Shown: positions 41,121 through 53,554, counted from the stretch's first letter. The stretch: DNA of 64,000 nt from Phytophthora sp. 'mugwort' (GCA_033558025.1 JAUCEF010000007.1:2604001-2668000); one strand, 5' to 3'. Program-made: numbers and translations. Notes: generated by a model from the letters alone, not told the origin.

Positions 41121-43821
41121 TCATTCCGATGCCTCGACACTACCACCAAGCAAGGTTGACGGGAGCTCGCGCTCTTCGATGTCGGGCTCTCCTCCTGCTG
41201 CTTCCTCTTCCTCTTCGTCATCCAAATCGATCTCTTCTTCATTTGCCACCTCCACGATCTGTTTCTGACGCACGTTACGCTCAGTTTCGGACTCCATAGC
41301 TTCCCCCTTCCGCTTCTTTGCAGAGTTTCCTTCGCTAGTGGGCGGCACATCAAGTTGCGCTTCCAAAGCAGCCATGGCATCGCCAGGAACTGCTGCCGCT
41401 GATGTTAATGATGACGCTGCGACCATTCCAGCAATCTTTGATGATTCCTCCTCCTGAGGAGCAATTTCAGAAACGACATAGTTCACTTGAGAGTACTGAG
41501 CCACCACAGAGCGCTTAATGCGCAGCATTTCGAGGAACGTGTGCTCGGAGCCGTAGGAGACTTCGAACTCGTGCCACGCCTTCCAGAAAAACTTTTCATG
41601 CTTACGCGGGTCGCAGAATTGGGATGCATGTGCGTAAATGGCTCGCGCGCGATCGAATTCACCCAGTTTTGTCTCCATTTGAGCAAATTTGAGACAGAGA
41701 TGCGGGACACACTTGTCGGGCAGCTTGGCAATGCCTCGTTGATACACATCCCGTACCTTCGCGACGCCAAAGAACTTTTGCGCCTTTTTGATGTGCTTGT
41801 CGTAAATTGCCAGCTTATCGCCGTCAGGTACGGCGTCGGACGCGCGCTCATAAATAGACATTACATTGCGTAGCATACCGTGCTGCTCTTCAAACTCGGC
41901 AAACTTTTCGTAAAAAGCACGTACAGACTTCGTCGGGGCGGCACGAATCGCCTGCTCGAACAAATCACGGGTACGCTCCATCTTGGTGCCTCCATAACGC
42001 TTCACAAACTTGGTCAAGTAGCTCTGCCACAGTTCACCTGCGTGCGGGAATTTCGGAAAAAGTGCTAGACCGCGTTCGTACACGCGGAACGATTCCTCAA
42101 AGTACTTGTTCTCCTCCAGGCATGCCGCGAAGTTCAGCACCATCTGTGGCGTGATGATCTTTAGCTCAAAGACCTCGTTGTATGCAGCACGAGTCGATTC
42201 GAGATCTCCCAGACTCTCTTCAAGATCGAGACGCAAAGTCCAAAGTTTCACACTAAGGTGCACGTTGTCCTTGGCCGTAAGTGTTTGTTGCTTGCGTTGA
42301 CGAATAGCTCGCGAAGCTGGCGTGGTGCAAGCACCCCGCACAATTTCAAGCGCTTCATCGAAGTTTTCGTGACAAAGTTCCAGTTCGGCCCACTCGCAGT
42401 ACACGGCAGCGAGCTCCTGGGGATTGCGGAATTCCACATCAACGGCCTTCTTGAAAATAGCACGCGCGTTGTTTAAATCACCATGCTCGTCGTAGAACTT
42501 GGCGAATCGGATCCAAAGCGTTGGCAGCCGTCCACCAGACTTGACCGGATCCACCGTCTTGACTGCTTCAGCGTATGTCCGAATGACTTTCTGTACATCG
42601 GACTTGACAAGCTCCACTCGCTTTTCCCACTCACGCACATTGTGTGGGTTCTGTCGGAGGAGAACCGAGTTAAGCAGCAGGGGGCGTCGTTCCGCCACAT
42701 CCTCGTACACCTTCAGCAGACGATCGACCTGTGCTTGGTGGTCCACCTCATCTTCTTCGTCGTCATCTTCCTCTTCTTCGCCTCCCGCTGCCAGATCCAT
42801 CTCCGCCGTAAGCATGGCCTCAATAAACTTGACGTAAGCATCGAATATCATACTGAAGTCGCGCACCGTAAGCACCGTGCGAATGCCCTCTTCATACACA
42901 TCCCGCGCCGACTCAAACATGCCCAGTCGCACAAAATACGTCGCCAACGAGCACCAGAGGCGTCCCACCTCGTCACTAAACCGGGCCATCCCACTACGCA
43001 GAATCGCTTCCACATCTAGCGACTTCGCCACGCGGGTCGGGTGCTGCGACACCATCTCGCAGAGCTGCATCCACATGCTGTGGGATGTGCGGTCCGTGAT
43101 GTTTTTCTTCTCCTCCGTCAACTCGATGAGCTTCACAAGTTGCAAGCTCGCCTCTTCGTAGTGCTCCACTGACACCAAATAGTCAACAAACTCTCCTCGC
43201 TTTGTAGGTTCCAGCATCAGATATCTCCTGTACACACGTATAGCCGTGCCAGGTACGCCAATATGCTTGACGAAAGCCAGGTACGGTGTCCAAATGCGGT
43301 GGTGTTGGGTAATGGGCAGCGCCCGTAGCGCTCTGTCGAACACGTGGCGGCGCGCAGTCACTACGCGCATCTCGCGCAGCACGTTGAGGTAGTTGAGCCA
43401 CAGTCTGGGCATCGTGGACAGCTGGGTCAGTGCGCGCTCGTACAGCGCTACGAGCTGCGCGAACAGCGGGGAGTCCACGCGTTGTCCGCGCACTTGCGTC
43501 TCGTACACGTCGTCCAGGTAGAGCTTCCAGAGCTTGTAGCTGCGCGGTAGGGACTGCAGCCCGCGCTCGTATACTTTGCATCGTTCGGCGAGTGGCGCGT
43601 CGGCCATCGCACGCAGGTACGAGGTCCACGTCTGTACGGCGAATGGCTGGCGAGTGGCCTCCTCTTCGTACCCGAACAGCGCGCCGTCGGCCTGCGGAAA
43701 GGGATGGGTTAGACGGTGAAGAGACAGATGACAGAGTAAGTAAAGGCGAAGAGTGAGAAGCGATGACTGGGGGTCGTACCATGGTCACGTCGGAAGCGAT
43801 CTGTGCCAGCGTCGCCATCAT
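41121..43821 (-). CDS. SYF1: Pre-mRNA splicing factor SYF1/XAB2
   Basis: Scaffold of HAT (half-a-TPR) repeats in the NineTeen complex of the spliceosome; in animals the orthologue XAB2 also takes part in transcription-coupled repair. Two exons: 43821-43780 and 43691-41121, with an 88-nt intron, giving 870 codons plus stop (human XAB2 has 855). The first exon encodes MMATLAQIASDVTM, the second continues ADGALFGYEEEATRQPFAVQ. HAT repeats run through most of the length, for example LWKLYLDDVYETQVRGQRVD, MPRLWLNYLNVLREMRVV and SKIWTPYLAF-like IWTPYLAFVKHIGVPG. An acidic Glu/Asp run lies near residue 285. The C-terminus is acidic (EEIDLDDEEEEEAAGG) and contains a nuclear-signal-like KKRKGEAMES. 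Short coding frames opposite are shadows. Confidence 0.94.
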
Positions 43822-44627
43822 TATCGTCGATGAAGGGCGGCGCGAGTGGTGCGTAACCTGCGTGTAACCTGGTTACTATGTGGACCATAAATTCTTGGAT
43901 TTTATCCAGTTGTTAGGGCGATACGAGTGCCAGTAATCACTATAGAAACGAATAGCTTGTATATATTTATGCTTTTTGTTACCTATTTGCTTCAAAACGT
44001 CCTTACATTAATACCTTTATGATTTGGTACCGCGAGATTGTTCAAGATGGAACGAAGTCATAAACTACATAAAAATCCAGAGCTTCTCCGTGCCTTGGCA
44101 TGACTTGGGAGTGCTAGCATAGTGCTGGCTGCAGATTGACTGGACTTTTGTATTATTCAAGTTGAAGTGTATTCTAAAGTTGGGTGAGAACGAACTGCTA
44201 CTCTAGAACAAACGGGCGCCTTTGTCGCCTTTGCGAGGTAGACGCAACCTGGACACCATGTCAAAAAGCACTCCATTCGTACTTACAAGTATAAATGAAC
44301 ACTGTACAAACCATCCAATGGTCGTTGCACTGTCGCACAGATTTCTAAAAGGAGCAATTAAATCGCGAAGGGAACGTGGCGTGAAGTAATCAACCCAAGT
44401 TCGTAGCTGGCTGAGCGGGGCGAGCTCAAAATGGCCACTATAGTAAATCATGTCCGAATGTTCCTAAAATATACAACGCCACGAATAGAGACGACACCTC
44501 CGTGGCATTCTGGGCAAGCGAAACTCCTCTTGCGCCTCTTCCTTCACCCCACCCGACAAGCTCAATTGCCGCGACTTCAGTGAAGCTATCGCTACCCGAG
44601 GCTGCTTTCGTTTACAGTCAGAGCTCT
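43822..44627. promoter_or_regulatory. Divergent promoter region between SYF1 and the flippase gene
   Basis: 806 bases between the start codons of SYF1 (minus) and the P4-ATPase (plus). The last 126 bases stay open in the ATPase frame back to a GTG at 44502, but the first ATG is 44628. No motif identified with confidence. Confidence 0.45.
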
Positions 44628-47600
44628 ATGGCAAGCTCGGCAGGAAGCTTCCGCAAAGTCCACCTCAATAATGACGAGGAGAATGACCGACTGCGACGCG
44701 ACGGCAGATACGCAGACAACTACGTGACAACGTCCAAGTATACGATCGTGAGCTTCGTCCCGAAGATGCTGTTTGAGTTTTTCAGAGTTATCGCCAATTG
44801 TTACTTTTTGGTGATATCGATCCTTCAAGTGGCCACACCGTGGTCTCCAACAAACAAGTACACGACGGCAGGTCCATTGGTCGTCGTCTTGTTGGTTTCG
44901 ATGATCAAGCAAGGCGTCGAGGACAAAAAGCGTCACGACGCCGACCATGTTCAGAACTCTCGACATTGCAAAGTGCTGGGGCGTCATGGCGAAATCGTGA
45001 CGAAAGAGTGGCAACAAGTGGTGGTGGGGGACATTTTGCGTCTCGGTGACCATGACGAAGCTCCGGCCGATGTGTTTATCCTCTCGACCTCGGAGGAAGA
45101 AGGACGATGCTTTGTTGAAACGTGCAATTTGGATGGGGAAACGAACTTGAAGCGAAGATCTGCTATTGAACAAGTGGCACAGCATGTTGGCTATAGGAAA
45201 CTGAACGATCTCGCGTTGCCAGAGAGCGAGCACAGCAAGCAAATGATGAAGCTGACTGCCACGATAGAGTATGAGCAGCCCAATAACCGACTGTACAATT
45301 TCACCGGCAGGATCGAGTTTGGCCCCAACAGGGAGGCAGCTCCAATTGGACCTGCCAACATCATTCTGCGTGGGTGCAGTGTTCGCGGGTGTGCGTACAT
45401 TTATGGACTCGTCCTTTTCACCGGTCCTGAGACCAAGCTGATGCAGAACGCGCGCTCCACGCCGTCCAAGCAGAGCAACGTGTACAAGGTCGTGAACCGC
45501 TGCATCCTGCTGATCTTTCTCACTCAGTTTGTGCTTTGTATCATCAGCACAATTAGCAACACGATGTGGATGGACAAGTATGAGAAGAACCTTTGGTACT
45601 TTAGCTCAGCCATTACGAGGACGTCGTCTGCCTCTAACTTGGTGAGTTTCTTTACGTTTCTCATTTTATACAACAATTTGGTGCCGATTTCGCTCTACGT
45701 GTCACTGGACATGGTCAAGGTCATCCAGGCGAAAAACATCTCGAACGACCCCAACATGTGCCACGAAGGAACGTTCGCGAACGCGCGGACGTCCGATCTG
45801 AATGAAGAACTCGGTCAGGTGCACCATATTTTCAGTGACAAGACGGGCACGCTCACGTGCAACATCATGGAGTTCCGAAAGTGCTTCATTGCAGGTGTCT
45901 CGTATGGTTTTGGCACCACTGAGATTGGTCGTGCTGTGGCTGAGATGGCAAAAAAGAATGCGGCTGCCAAAGGTCTAGCAAGCGGCCTTGTGGATGAGAC
46001 TGAGAGAGGCGACGACGACAAGGAGCAGGACCCGCGAGACGCTCAAATTGACTTTAACCCGCTCATTCATTTCGACGATCCACGCCTAATCAATGCACTA
46101 GCTACAAATGCTCCAGAGGCAGCAGCTCTTGACGAATTCCTTACGGTGCTTTCCGTGTGTCACACTGTAATCCCAGAGAAGAACGCGAAAACGGGTCAAA
46201 TTGACTATCGGGCCTCATCTCCAGATGAAGAAGCGCTTGTGAAGGCTGCCAAGTGCTTGGGGTACAATTTTTTTTCTCCAGCACCGCTGCTAGAAGTCCA
46301 AGTGACCAAAAAGAACGGATCGTCAGTTGTGCGGAAATACACGATTCTCAATGTGAACGAATTTAACAGCACGAGAAAGCGGATGTCAGTGACACTTCGT
46401 ACCGAAGATGGTCGCTACTTTCTCTACTGCAAAGGTGCCGACAATGTCATGCTACCTCGAAGCAAAAGTGACAAGTATACCGCTCAAATGGATGAGGAAT
46501 TAAAGCGATTTGCAAGTGAAGGGCTTCGGACCTTGGTCATTTGCAGTAAGGAGCTAACCGAGAAAGAGTATTTGGCGTGGGATGTGAAACACCAGGAAGC
46601 GGTGACCTCTCTAACGAATCGTGATGAACTTTTGGAGGAAGTAGCCGAGCTGATCGAGACCGAAATGAACATTGTGGGAGCAACAGCAATTGAAGACAAG
46701 CTACAAAAAGGTGTACCCGCTGCAATCGCAAATCTCGCCCAGGCCGGAATTAAGATTTGGATGCTTACAGGTGACAAGGAGGAAACTGCGATCAACATCG
46801 GCCATGCCTGCCAGCTGATCAATGAAGGTATGCGGCTTCTCGTCGTCAACTGCGAAGATCTGAATGATTTAGGCAGACAGGTTGACAAAATTTACAAACT
46901 GGAAGACGTGCAGTCACATTTGAACGAAAACAAGGTTTCTAGTCATCTTGCTCTGGTGTGTGATGGCAAAGCGATGGTGCACGTGTTCCCTCCGAAGAAT
47001 ACGTCCTCGGAGCGAGCGCTGCATGCAGCAAAAGTTCTCTCTCAAATGCTCCTGGACATCTCCAGTGTGTGCCAAGCAGTCATTGCGTGCCGCGTCTCCC
47101 CTGCTCAAAAGGCCGACATTGTCAACCTCATTAGGTACAACTCGCCACACAAACCCATTACGCTGGCCATTGGCGACGGCGCAAATGATGTGAATATGAT
47201 TCAGTCAGCTCATGTTGGAATCGGTGTTTCAGGCCAAGAGGGCGTCCAAGCGGTCAATGCCAGTGACTATGCTATCGCCCAGTTTCGGTTTCTTGAGCGC
47301 CTTCTGCTTGTCCACGGTCGCTACAACTACCAGCGCATCTCCAAGGTCATTCTTTATTCATTCTACAAGAACGTCGCACTCGTTATCGCCTTGTTCCTCT
47401 TCAACTTTTACAACGGCCAGTCCGGGACAAGTGTGTTCGAGAGTTTTGTCATGGCTGGATGGAACTTCTTCCTAGCGCTACCAATCATCGCGATTGGCGT
47501 TTTCGACGAGGATGTCGCTCCCGAACAAGTTCTCCGCAATCCAGCGCTGTATCTTCCTGGCCAGAAGAACGAGGGGATCAATATGAAGCGGTTTTCGTCG

Positions 47601-48029
47601 TGGCTCCTCAACGCAATGAGCCAAGCGTTCATTTGCTTCATGCTGGCCATCTACGGCACAATAAACGTCGGGGGGTTGAGTACAGGGCTCTATCTACAGG
47701 GCAGTGTGATTTACTCGGTGTTACTCATGTCTGCAAACGCGAAAGTTGTATTGGAGACCTTGTCGTGGACAAAATTCAACCGAATGGTCTTGGCGTTTAG
47801 CCTGTGGCTCTTCTTCTTTTTCCTGCTCGTGTTTCCTTTTATGGGCACACTCGGACGGGATCTGTACGGTGTATCACTACGGTTATTATCAAGGTTTGTA
47901 TTAAACTCTTAACTGTTTGGGGTTGTTGAAAAACGTCTAACGTTTGTGTATAATGGCAGCCCCGTGTATTGGCTGTATTTGCTCTTAGTGCCGCTTACCG
48001 CCAACCTTCTCGACATTAGCCTGAAGTAG
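44628..48029 (+). CDS. P4-type ATPase, phospholipid flippase
   Basis: Moves aminophospholipids from the outer to the cytosolic leaflet of Golgi, endosome or plasma membranes. Two exons: 44628-47893 and 47960-48029, giving 1111 codons plus stop. Domain order: N-terminal FRKVHLNND; paired membrane helices at about 65-105; actuator motif NLDGETNLKR (Asp near residue 169); phosphorylation motif FSDKTGTLTCN with catalytic Asp near 404; nucleotide-binding segments YRASSPDEEALV and FNSTRKRMSV; TGDKEETAINIGHACQL near 714; hinge GDGANDVNMIQSAHVGIGVS near 848; six C-terminal membrane helices ending LLSSPVYWLYLLLVPLTANL. The second exon is short but supplies a full last helix and keeps phase. All catalytic residues are present. 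FNSTRKRMSV and the DGET motif separate it from cation pumps. A partner subunit of the CDC50 family would be needed; none is in the window. Confidence 0.94.
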
Positions 48030-48084
48030 TACGTTCAAAAAGACTGCAGCTGACACTTAAGTAGTGATACTCATTGGTGGGCGT

Positions 48085-48739
48085 TTATACTGTTGTAAAT
48101 ACAGCATTCGGATCAGCTACTTCCCCACGCTGGCGAATGTACTCCGGGAGAAATGCGTCCTTGCAGCGAACTCGGCTCAAGTGGCTTGTGATCCCCTCGG
48201 CGAGCAGAAATCTGCATCCCTATCGGTCCCATTTTTCGAGCTATGTAAGAAAGAGAGCGCTTACAAAGTCGCCTGCGCGGAGACTGGCGGCTGATTTCAG
48301 TGCCAGGTCTCCAGCAGTGATCGACAAATCATCAATATCAAGAAATGCAGAATATTCACACACGTCCGTGTTGTTGTCTCTGCCTTTGCTCTCGATGTAG
48401 ACAAAGGCTACGTTTTCAGCTCTGCTGAGACGAACGGCGGCGACGTCAAGGATGACCGCGAATCGCACGAGCTGGCTGCCCTCAAGGTCATTGAATTTCA
48501 CCGAGAAGCGGTGGCTTCCTTTACCAAAGAGAGGCCTGCTTCATTTAGTGCTGCAGGTTTAATTTTTCTTGGGCCTTCTACTCGTAACGGCCATTTGACT
48601 GCGCCCCACCTCAGTGCTCATTACTCTCAGCACGGCAAGTGAGCTCGAATGCTCTTGCTGCCTAAAACATGCTCGGTGCTTTCTCAACTCATTGCAAACA
48701 ATTTTCTGTAACTTACCTAGAGTATTGCAGTCCAGCCAT
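48085..48739 (-). CDS. Small unrecognised gene, three predicted exons
   Basis: Prediction of 142 codons plus stop from exons 48739-48717, 48535-48265 and 48219-48085. Exon 1 reads MAGLQYS and ends CTAG before GTAAGT. Exon 2 follows GAAGCAG and reads PLFGKGSHRFSVKFNDLEGS, then LVRFAVILDVAAVRLSRAEN and FVYIESKGRDNNTDV. It ends before GTAAGC. Exon 3 reads FLLAEGITSHLSRVRCKDAF and ends PNAVFTTV. Phases agree, and the product has the regular alternation of a beta-rich globular domain. The weak point is the second intron, 45 nt, which is shorter than every other intron here. The gene is tail-to-tail with the flippase gene (55 bp between stops). No family recognised, no signal peptide or membrane span. 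Confidence 0.5.
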
Positions 48740-49632
48740 GCTGCTCGAGTACCTTGGCGAGTCGTGACCACGGTGTTAAGATAGCTAGAGTATTTGTCTG
48801 TATGCAGTATTCAGCATAATTTTACGTACCACATCGTATTTTCCGCTGCCTCGGAAAAGAACGATCACGCACTACTGTAGACTTCCGTCTACAGCACTTG
48901 GACACTTCAACACAATAATTTTTTGTTCCCAAGAAAAATATTTCGAAGTCGATCGGTTTTAATTATAAAACGGTCGTGCCTGGCACGTAAACCGACAAAA
49001 CAGATTAGAAAGATTTGCTTCCCGAATCTTGGAACCATTTCTATAATTAGGCAATATGCTACTGACAGGCTCCTCAATAGGCATCGCGTCGGGAAGCTCA
49101 CTTTTTTATTCCTGTCAAAAGGGATTGTGAGCAGATTCTACTGGCCTGTCGGACATACCAGTTAGCGGTTTGCGAGAGATGCAGCTTTTATTCCAGGTCG
49201 CAAGCAACCATGTCGTTGCTAGAGTTCTTTGGAACCTACAATATTCCCCTTGACAAATTAGAGGCCAGACGTAAAATAAATTGGCGAGCATGTTTTGGAA
49301 AGGGTTACAAACAGACCTTTAGCAATTTATACGATGGCCGTTTAAAATCGTTTTTAAGAGCACGGCTTGAATCTAGTTTTAGCATTCATCACGAGCGGTT
49401 GGTACCGATGACGTCAGTGCAAGAAACACCTTGTACAAAGGTAGCTACGACGCACGAAATGGTCAGAATTCTTCTAAGCCCCGACCGCCATACAAGCATC
49501 AATCAGCGATGGTGTTCCGCTCTTCCTACGGCCAAGACAAGGAATCAATTCGAGGATGATCTCCTGGTCAAGACAACGAGATCATCCTCAAATTGATTCG
49601 GCTAAAACCCTTTGGTGCATGTCGACAGGGTC
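48740..49632. other. Spacer before the Copia element
   Basis: About 890 bases. A plus-strand frame at 49210-49596 (MSLLEFFGTYNIPLDKLEAR, 128 codons) is open but its 3' end lies in a hairpin and I see no family, so I leave it as uncertain. The left end should hold the promoter of the small gene at 48.1-48.7 kb. Confidence 0.4.
49543..49598. repeat. Near-perfect inverted repeat
   Basis: Arms 49543-49563 and 49578-49598 are reverse complements at 20 of 21 positions around a 14-nt loop. The arm starts AATCAATT and contains GAGGATGATCTC. It ends 34 bases before the left end of the Copia LTR. Confidence 0.85.
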
Positions 49633-49882
49633 TGTTGGAAGACAAGATTGTGAGACACGAACTTCTGGAGAAGTGCGTCGGACAAGCTGCCACTCTTGTG
49701 CAGAGGGATGCCGAAAGCGTGGTACGATGAACTGCGGTAGGTGTGAGGCTGTGGTGGTCCGCACAGAGGGCGCGGAGGAGGCTAAGAGTTGGAAGAGACA
49801 AGGATCAATCTCACTCCTTCTTTTGCATTAATCTTCCCACTGCGTTGTGCGAGGTGCCGGTCGGAAGGTTGACCCTTGAACA
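49633..49882 (+). repeat. Copia 5' LTR
   Basis: Starts TGTTGGAAGAC and ends CTTGAACA. Shares long blocks with the 3' LTR, for example AAGTGCGTCGGACAAGCTGC and GCGGTAGGTGTGAGGCTGTG. Confidence 0.9.
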
Positions 49883-49894
49883 GGTTATGTGTCC

Positions 49895-51420
49895 AATGAA
49901 GGACGCCACGGACGAGACACCCGTTGACGCCGCGCCAGCGTCGACGCCTGCGTCCGTGCCCAATCGAGAGAGGATGGCATGAGAGAAGATATCGATAAGA
50001 GAACGATATCTCGCGAAAAGGGCTACGATACAAGCACCGATCGGCAGGCGCAACCTGGCGAGGGTGACCACGCTTTGGAGATACTGGACTCATGCGCGGG
50101 CGTTGGAGAGGCTCGAAGAGTCCCAGAGCAAGCTGTGGAAGCAGTTGGTCGAAGGAGAGAAGCATGAGCGCGTGGCGGACCCGCCTACGACGCCGCCGAC
50201 GAACTCAAACATCTTGCATCCGAATGGGGCGTGGTAACGCGTATGCACATCGACTCGCTCGCGGGGTCACCACACACGCCGCTCACAGTGACGCCTCGGA
50301 GGCTAGCAGCAGCACCGCAATATTTCGGCAGCAGCAAGCAGCTATGGCATGCCGATGTTGGAGTTGCGTCGATTCTATGGCGCAGCCCAGGCCGCTCCTC
50401 CACCGGTCCATCCGCCGCCTGGACAACGAGTTGTCGCATCTAAGGAGGGAGAGGGGGTGACTTTTGACGTAAGCATCCGCCGGAACATGCTGTTAGTATC
50501 GGGAAGCGTGGAAAAGAAGCAGGAGACGCCGTCCGATGTGATCATGACAGCACTCGAGGAGGAGGCATCTGAAGGTGACGCAGTGCCACTAAACGTGCAA
50601 CACGGGAGCCTGGTGGAGTTTCACAAGCGTCTCGGACACTTGAATTACGATGCGGTTGATTCTCGCAAAAGACCCCAGCTCCGGGATCCTTCTCACAGAT
50701 CATAGGCGAGTCAACTGCTTGATGTGCGCAGAAGGAAAACAGACCAAAACAGGCAGTCGGCCAAGGACACCGGGGCGCACTCGCCGATTGCCCGAGCAGG
50801 CGGTGTCATCTGCCCTGACCTGAAGGGGCCCATGATGCCGAGGGACAGGCTGGGCAATAAGTACATGGTGAACTTCGTCGACCACAAGAGCAACTACTGT
50901 CGGGTGTTTCTCGCTCGAACCAAGGATGCCGCGGCGAAGCAGTCCGACCTTTTTCTTGTCTACTTTGAGAAGCGTTTCAATGTCGTATACACCTACGGCG
51001 CACGGACTCAGGTGGGGAGTACGTGGACGTGATCTGCGAAATAACGGGGGTAGCGCGGCAACGCAGTGAGGCCAGGAACCAGGCCAGCAACGGGAAGGCT
51101 GAACGCATGCACCGAACGATTATGAATATGGCTCGGCGCATGATGTTCGCGTGCGGGTTGCCACTCAGGTTTTGGGGTGACGCAGTTCAGTACGCGGCGT
51201 ATATATTGGCGGTGCTGACTTTGAAGGTGCTCACCAATGAGACCCCGTCGCTAGGGAGGATTGTCGTGTTTGGATTTCTCGCGATGCGAGAATTCCTGTT
51301 GCTGGGTTATATGCACGTCCGGGATGATGGTAGGGATTGGTGGGGAAACGAAGGGATACAGGGTGTACCTCCTGAAGGACAAGAGGCCATCACCACCCAG
51401 CATGTGAGGAATATTTGAGA
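49895..51420 (+). pseudogene. Copia gag, pre-integrase and integrase segments (broken)
   Basis: After an acidic gag start (MKDATDETPVDAAPASTPAS near 49895) the frame is interrupted several times. The pre-integrase motif SLVEFHKRLGHLNYDAV lies at about 50604-50657, followed by NCLMCAEGKQTKTGS (zinc-finger Cys pair). Integrase core: PDLKGPMMPRDRLGNKYMVN with FVDHKSNYCRVFLART (about 50810-50930), then TDSGGEYVDVICEITGVARQ (about 51005-51065, Asp of the triad) and NGKAERMHRTIMNMARRMMF (about 51090-51150, Glu of the triad). Confidence 0.82.
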
Positions 51421-51789
51421 CTTGGACAAGGCCCAAAATGAGCACGTCCAAAGACTGTACTTGAAGAATGACTCGGCCGAGGCGGAGCGAGACACGGCAG
51501 AATCACCTGGGAGGACTGCTGGTAGTGAGAGCTGCTGGAACGGAAATCGCGATGAGTCGCGGAAATGGGCAGGCTGAGGGTGCTGCTCGGGTTGATAACG
51601 CGTCAAGCCGCGCGGATGCGCAGACTGCAAGAGGTGCGACCGCAGGGAGTACGACGAGTCGTGCGGGAAGGCGGTTGAAGTGGAAGAAAAGACCTGGACG
51701 AGGGAACGTCCGGTGACGGCTCCGTAGGGCGTCAAGCGGTAGGAGGAGGGGCCCTCACGAGACGCGGTAAACAATGTGGTAGAGCCTGG

Positions 51790-52806
51790 CCTGAAGAAAA
51801 AATCTATTTTTTGGAAGGGGGGGGAGCTGTGCGCAGCTCGCCGGAGGTGAAATGGCTTAAGACTATTGCCGAAGAGATCGAGGCCCTGGAGAATAATGCA
51901 GTTTGGGAGGTGGTGCGGCGCCTGCGCGGTGCGCCCGCATTACACACCAAATGGGTGTTCAAGACCAAGCGAGATGCTGAAGGGGCCATCGAACGATTGA
52001 AGGCGAGGTTGGTAGCTTGCAGGAACGAGCAGGTTTCGGTGTGAACTACAGCGTGACATTCGCGGCTGTAATTGACATGTCAAGCGTGAAGCTTATCCTT
52101 GCACTGGTTAGGAGGTGGGGCGTGCCGGTGAAGCACGGTGACGTCCCGAACGCGTACGTTAAGGCCGAGAAAGAGGCCGGCATGGATATCTACATGAAAA
52201 TTCCGCAGGGGATGGTGATCTATGATGAGATTCGGCGACGACTGAGTGTTGCGAAAGATGACGAGCTAGTGTTGGATCTGAAGAAAGCCCTCAACGGGCT
52301 AAAACAGGCTGGGAGATTATGGAGTAAATTGCTGCATCGGAGGCCGAAGGGGGTCGGGTTCGAGCAGTGCTTGACTGATATGTGCGTGTACTTCAGACGC
52401 AACGGAGACAACACGGTGATAGTCGGCGTATTTGTCGACGACTCGCTGGTCATGAGACCACGGAAAGCGGATTGACGTTGAGAATTTCTTTGCTGAACTG
52501 GCTGTTTTGCCTGTGAAAGATTTGGGCAAGGCGCACAAGTTCCTTCGTATGCGCGTGGAATACGGCAACGAAACCGGGTATCCCCTCGACCAAGATTGGC
52601 AATCGAAGACATGCTAAATGAGTTCGGTTGGAACTTGCGCGCGGCGCGCGCGCTGATAGGCGAGGAGTGGAACGAGCCTCAGGAACCAGAGGAGGAGATG
52701 TTGCCTGTATCGGGCTCGGAGAATATGGTAAATGTGAAGAGGTTTCAATCCCCGGTAGGGAGTCTGCTATGGGTGGCGCGCTTCACGCGACCCGATATAG
52801 CGTTCG
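51790..52806 (+). pseudogene. Copia reverse transcriptase (broken, left of the nested insertion)
   Basis: Pieces in order: KWLKTIAEEIEALENNAVWE (about 51850-51910), TKWVFKTKRDAEGAIERLKA, GVNYSVTFAAVIDMSSVKLI (about 52038-52098), VKHGDVPNAYVKAEKEAGMD, LKKALNGLKQAGRLW and the catalytic box VFVDDSLVM near 52428-52454 (FVDD for the usual YVDD). It ends abruptly in RPDIAF at the insertion point. Confidence 0.85.
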
Positions 52807-52808
52807 TG

Positions 52809-52873
52809 TGGTGTAGCGGGATCGGTCGAAATACGATTAAGACCCGATCCGCTTACCAACTGCGCCAGACACC
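52809..52873 (-). ncRNA. tRNA-like sequence at the left end of the nested insertion
   Basis: On the minus strand a 65-nt sequence starts GGTGTC and ends CCA. It has an excellent A-box-like stretch, TGGCGCAGTTGGTAAGCG, and TCTTAA where an anticodon loop would be, but the T-arm and acceptor stem do not pair well. It is probably not an active tRNA gene. It begins two bases inside the insertion. Confidence 0.35.
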
Positions 52874-53554
52874 GACTAACGGAGGGTGTCCTCGATGATC
52901 CGTGATCAGCTGAACTTGGTCTCACCTTGTGTACCCGTCGGTGGGCTGGGTCGGCTCTCTTGGGACTCCGAAGGATGCAGTGATGTAAAGTCGAAACGTC
53001 CTGGTGGGACGCGGGGACGTGGAGCAGCGCAGAAGTCTTCGCTCTGCTGCCGTTATTGGTTCCGATCTGAGGTTGTTGACCTTCGATCGAGGGCCTGGAC
53101 TTGATCCGAGGCTGAGGTTGCCGTGTGGCCATGTTCCTTTCCTTTCCTTGAGTTGCTTGCCGTTTCTTTAGCGGGATCTTGCAAGTGGAGAGCCGGAATG
53201 ATCGTCGGCCTAGCACTGAATGCCAATCGATCGGGGTATGCGCTTGGGCAGAAGTTCGCTAGCGTGGGAGGGGGGGGTCGACCAATATATGATCCGATCC
53301 CCTCACCGCGACGCTAGATCTGCTGCCTTGGCCTAGTTGATACCTTGGAGGGCCAATGTAGATCCCTTCCTGTGGTACTTAAAAGCGCCTAAGACGTCCA
53401 ATGCAAATTCGAGTCTGATTGATGTTTATCCTTTTCTTGTCCTATCTTCCCATCCTGAACCCTATCTCGTACCACCTGACTATCCTGGTTCACGTCCCTC
53501 TTCAACCACTCAACACGTACCGTCTTCAAACTTGCCCATCTCCGAGGATGATTG

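Noticed and set aside
43430..43756. Arg/Ala-rich plus-strand frame opposite the SYF1 5' end
   Set aside because: Antisense shadow of the GC-rich first HAT repeats.
44502..44627. Upstream GTG start for the P4-ATPase
   Set aside because: Eukaryotic genes rarely start at GTG, and the ATG at 44628 fits the family length.
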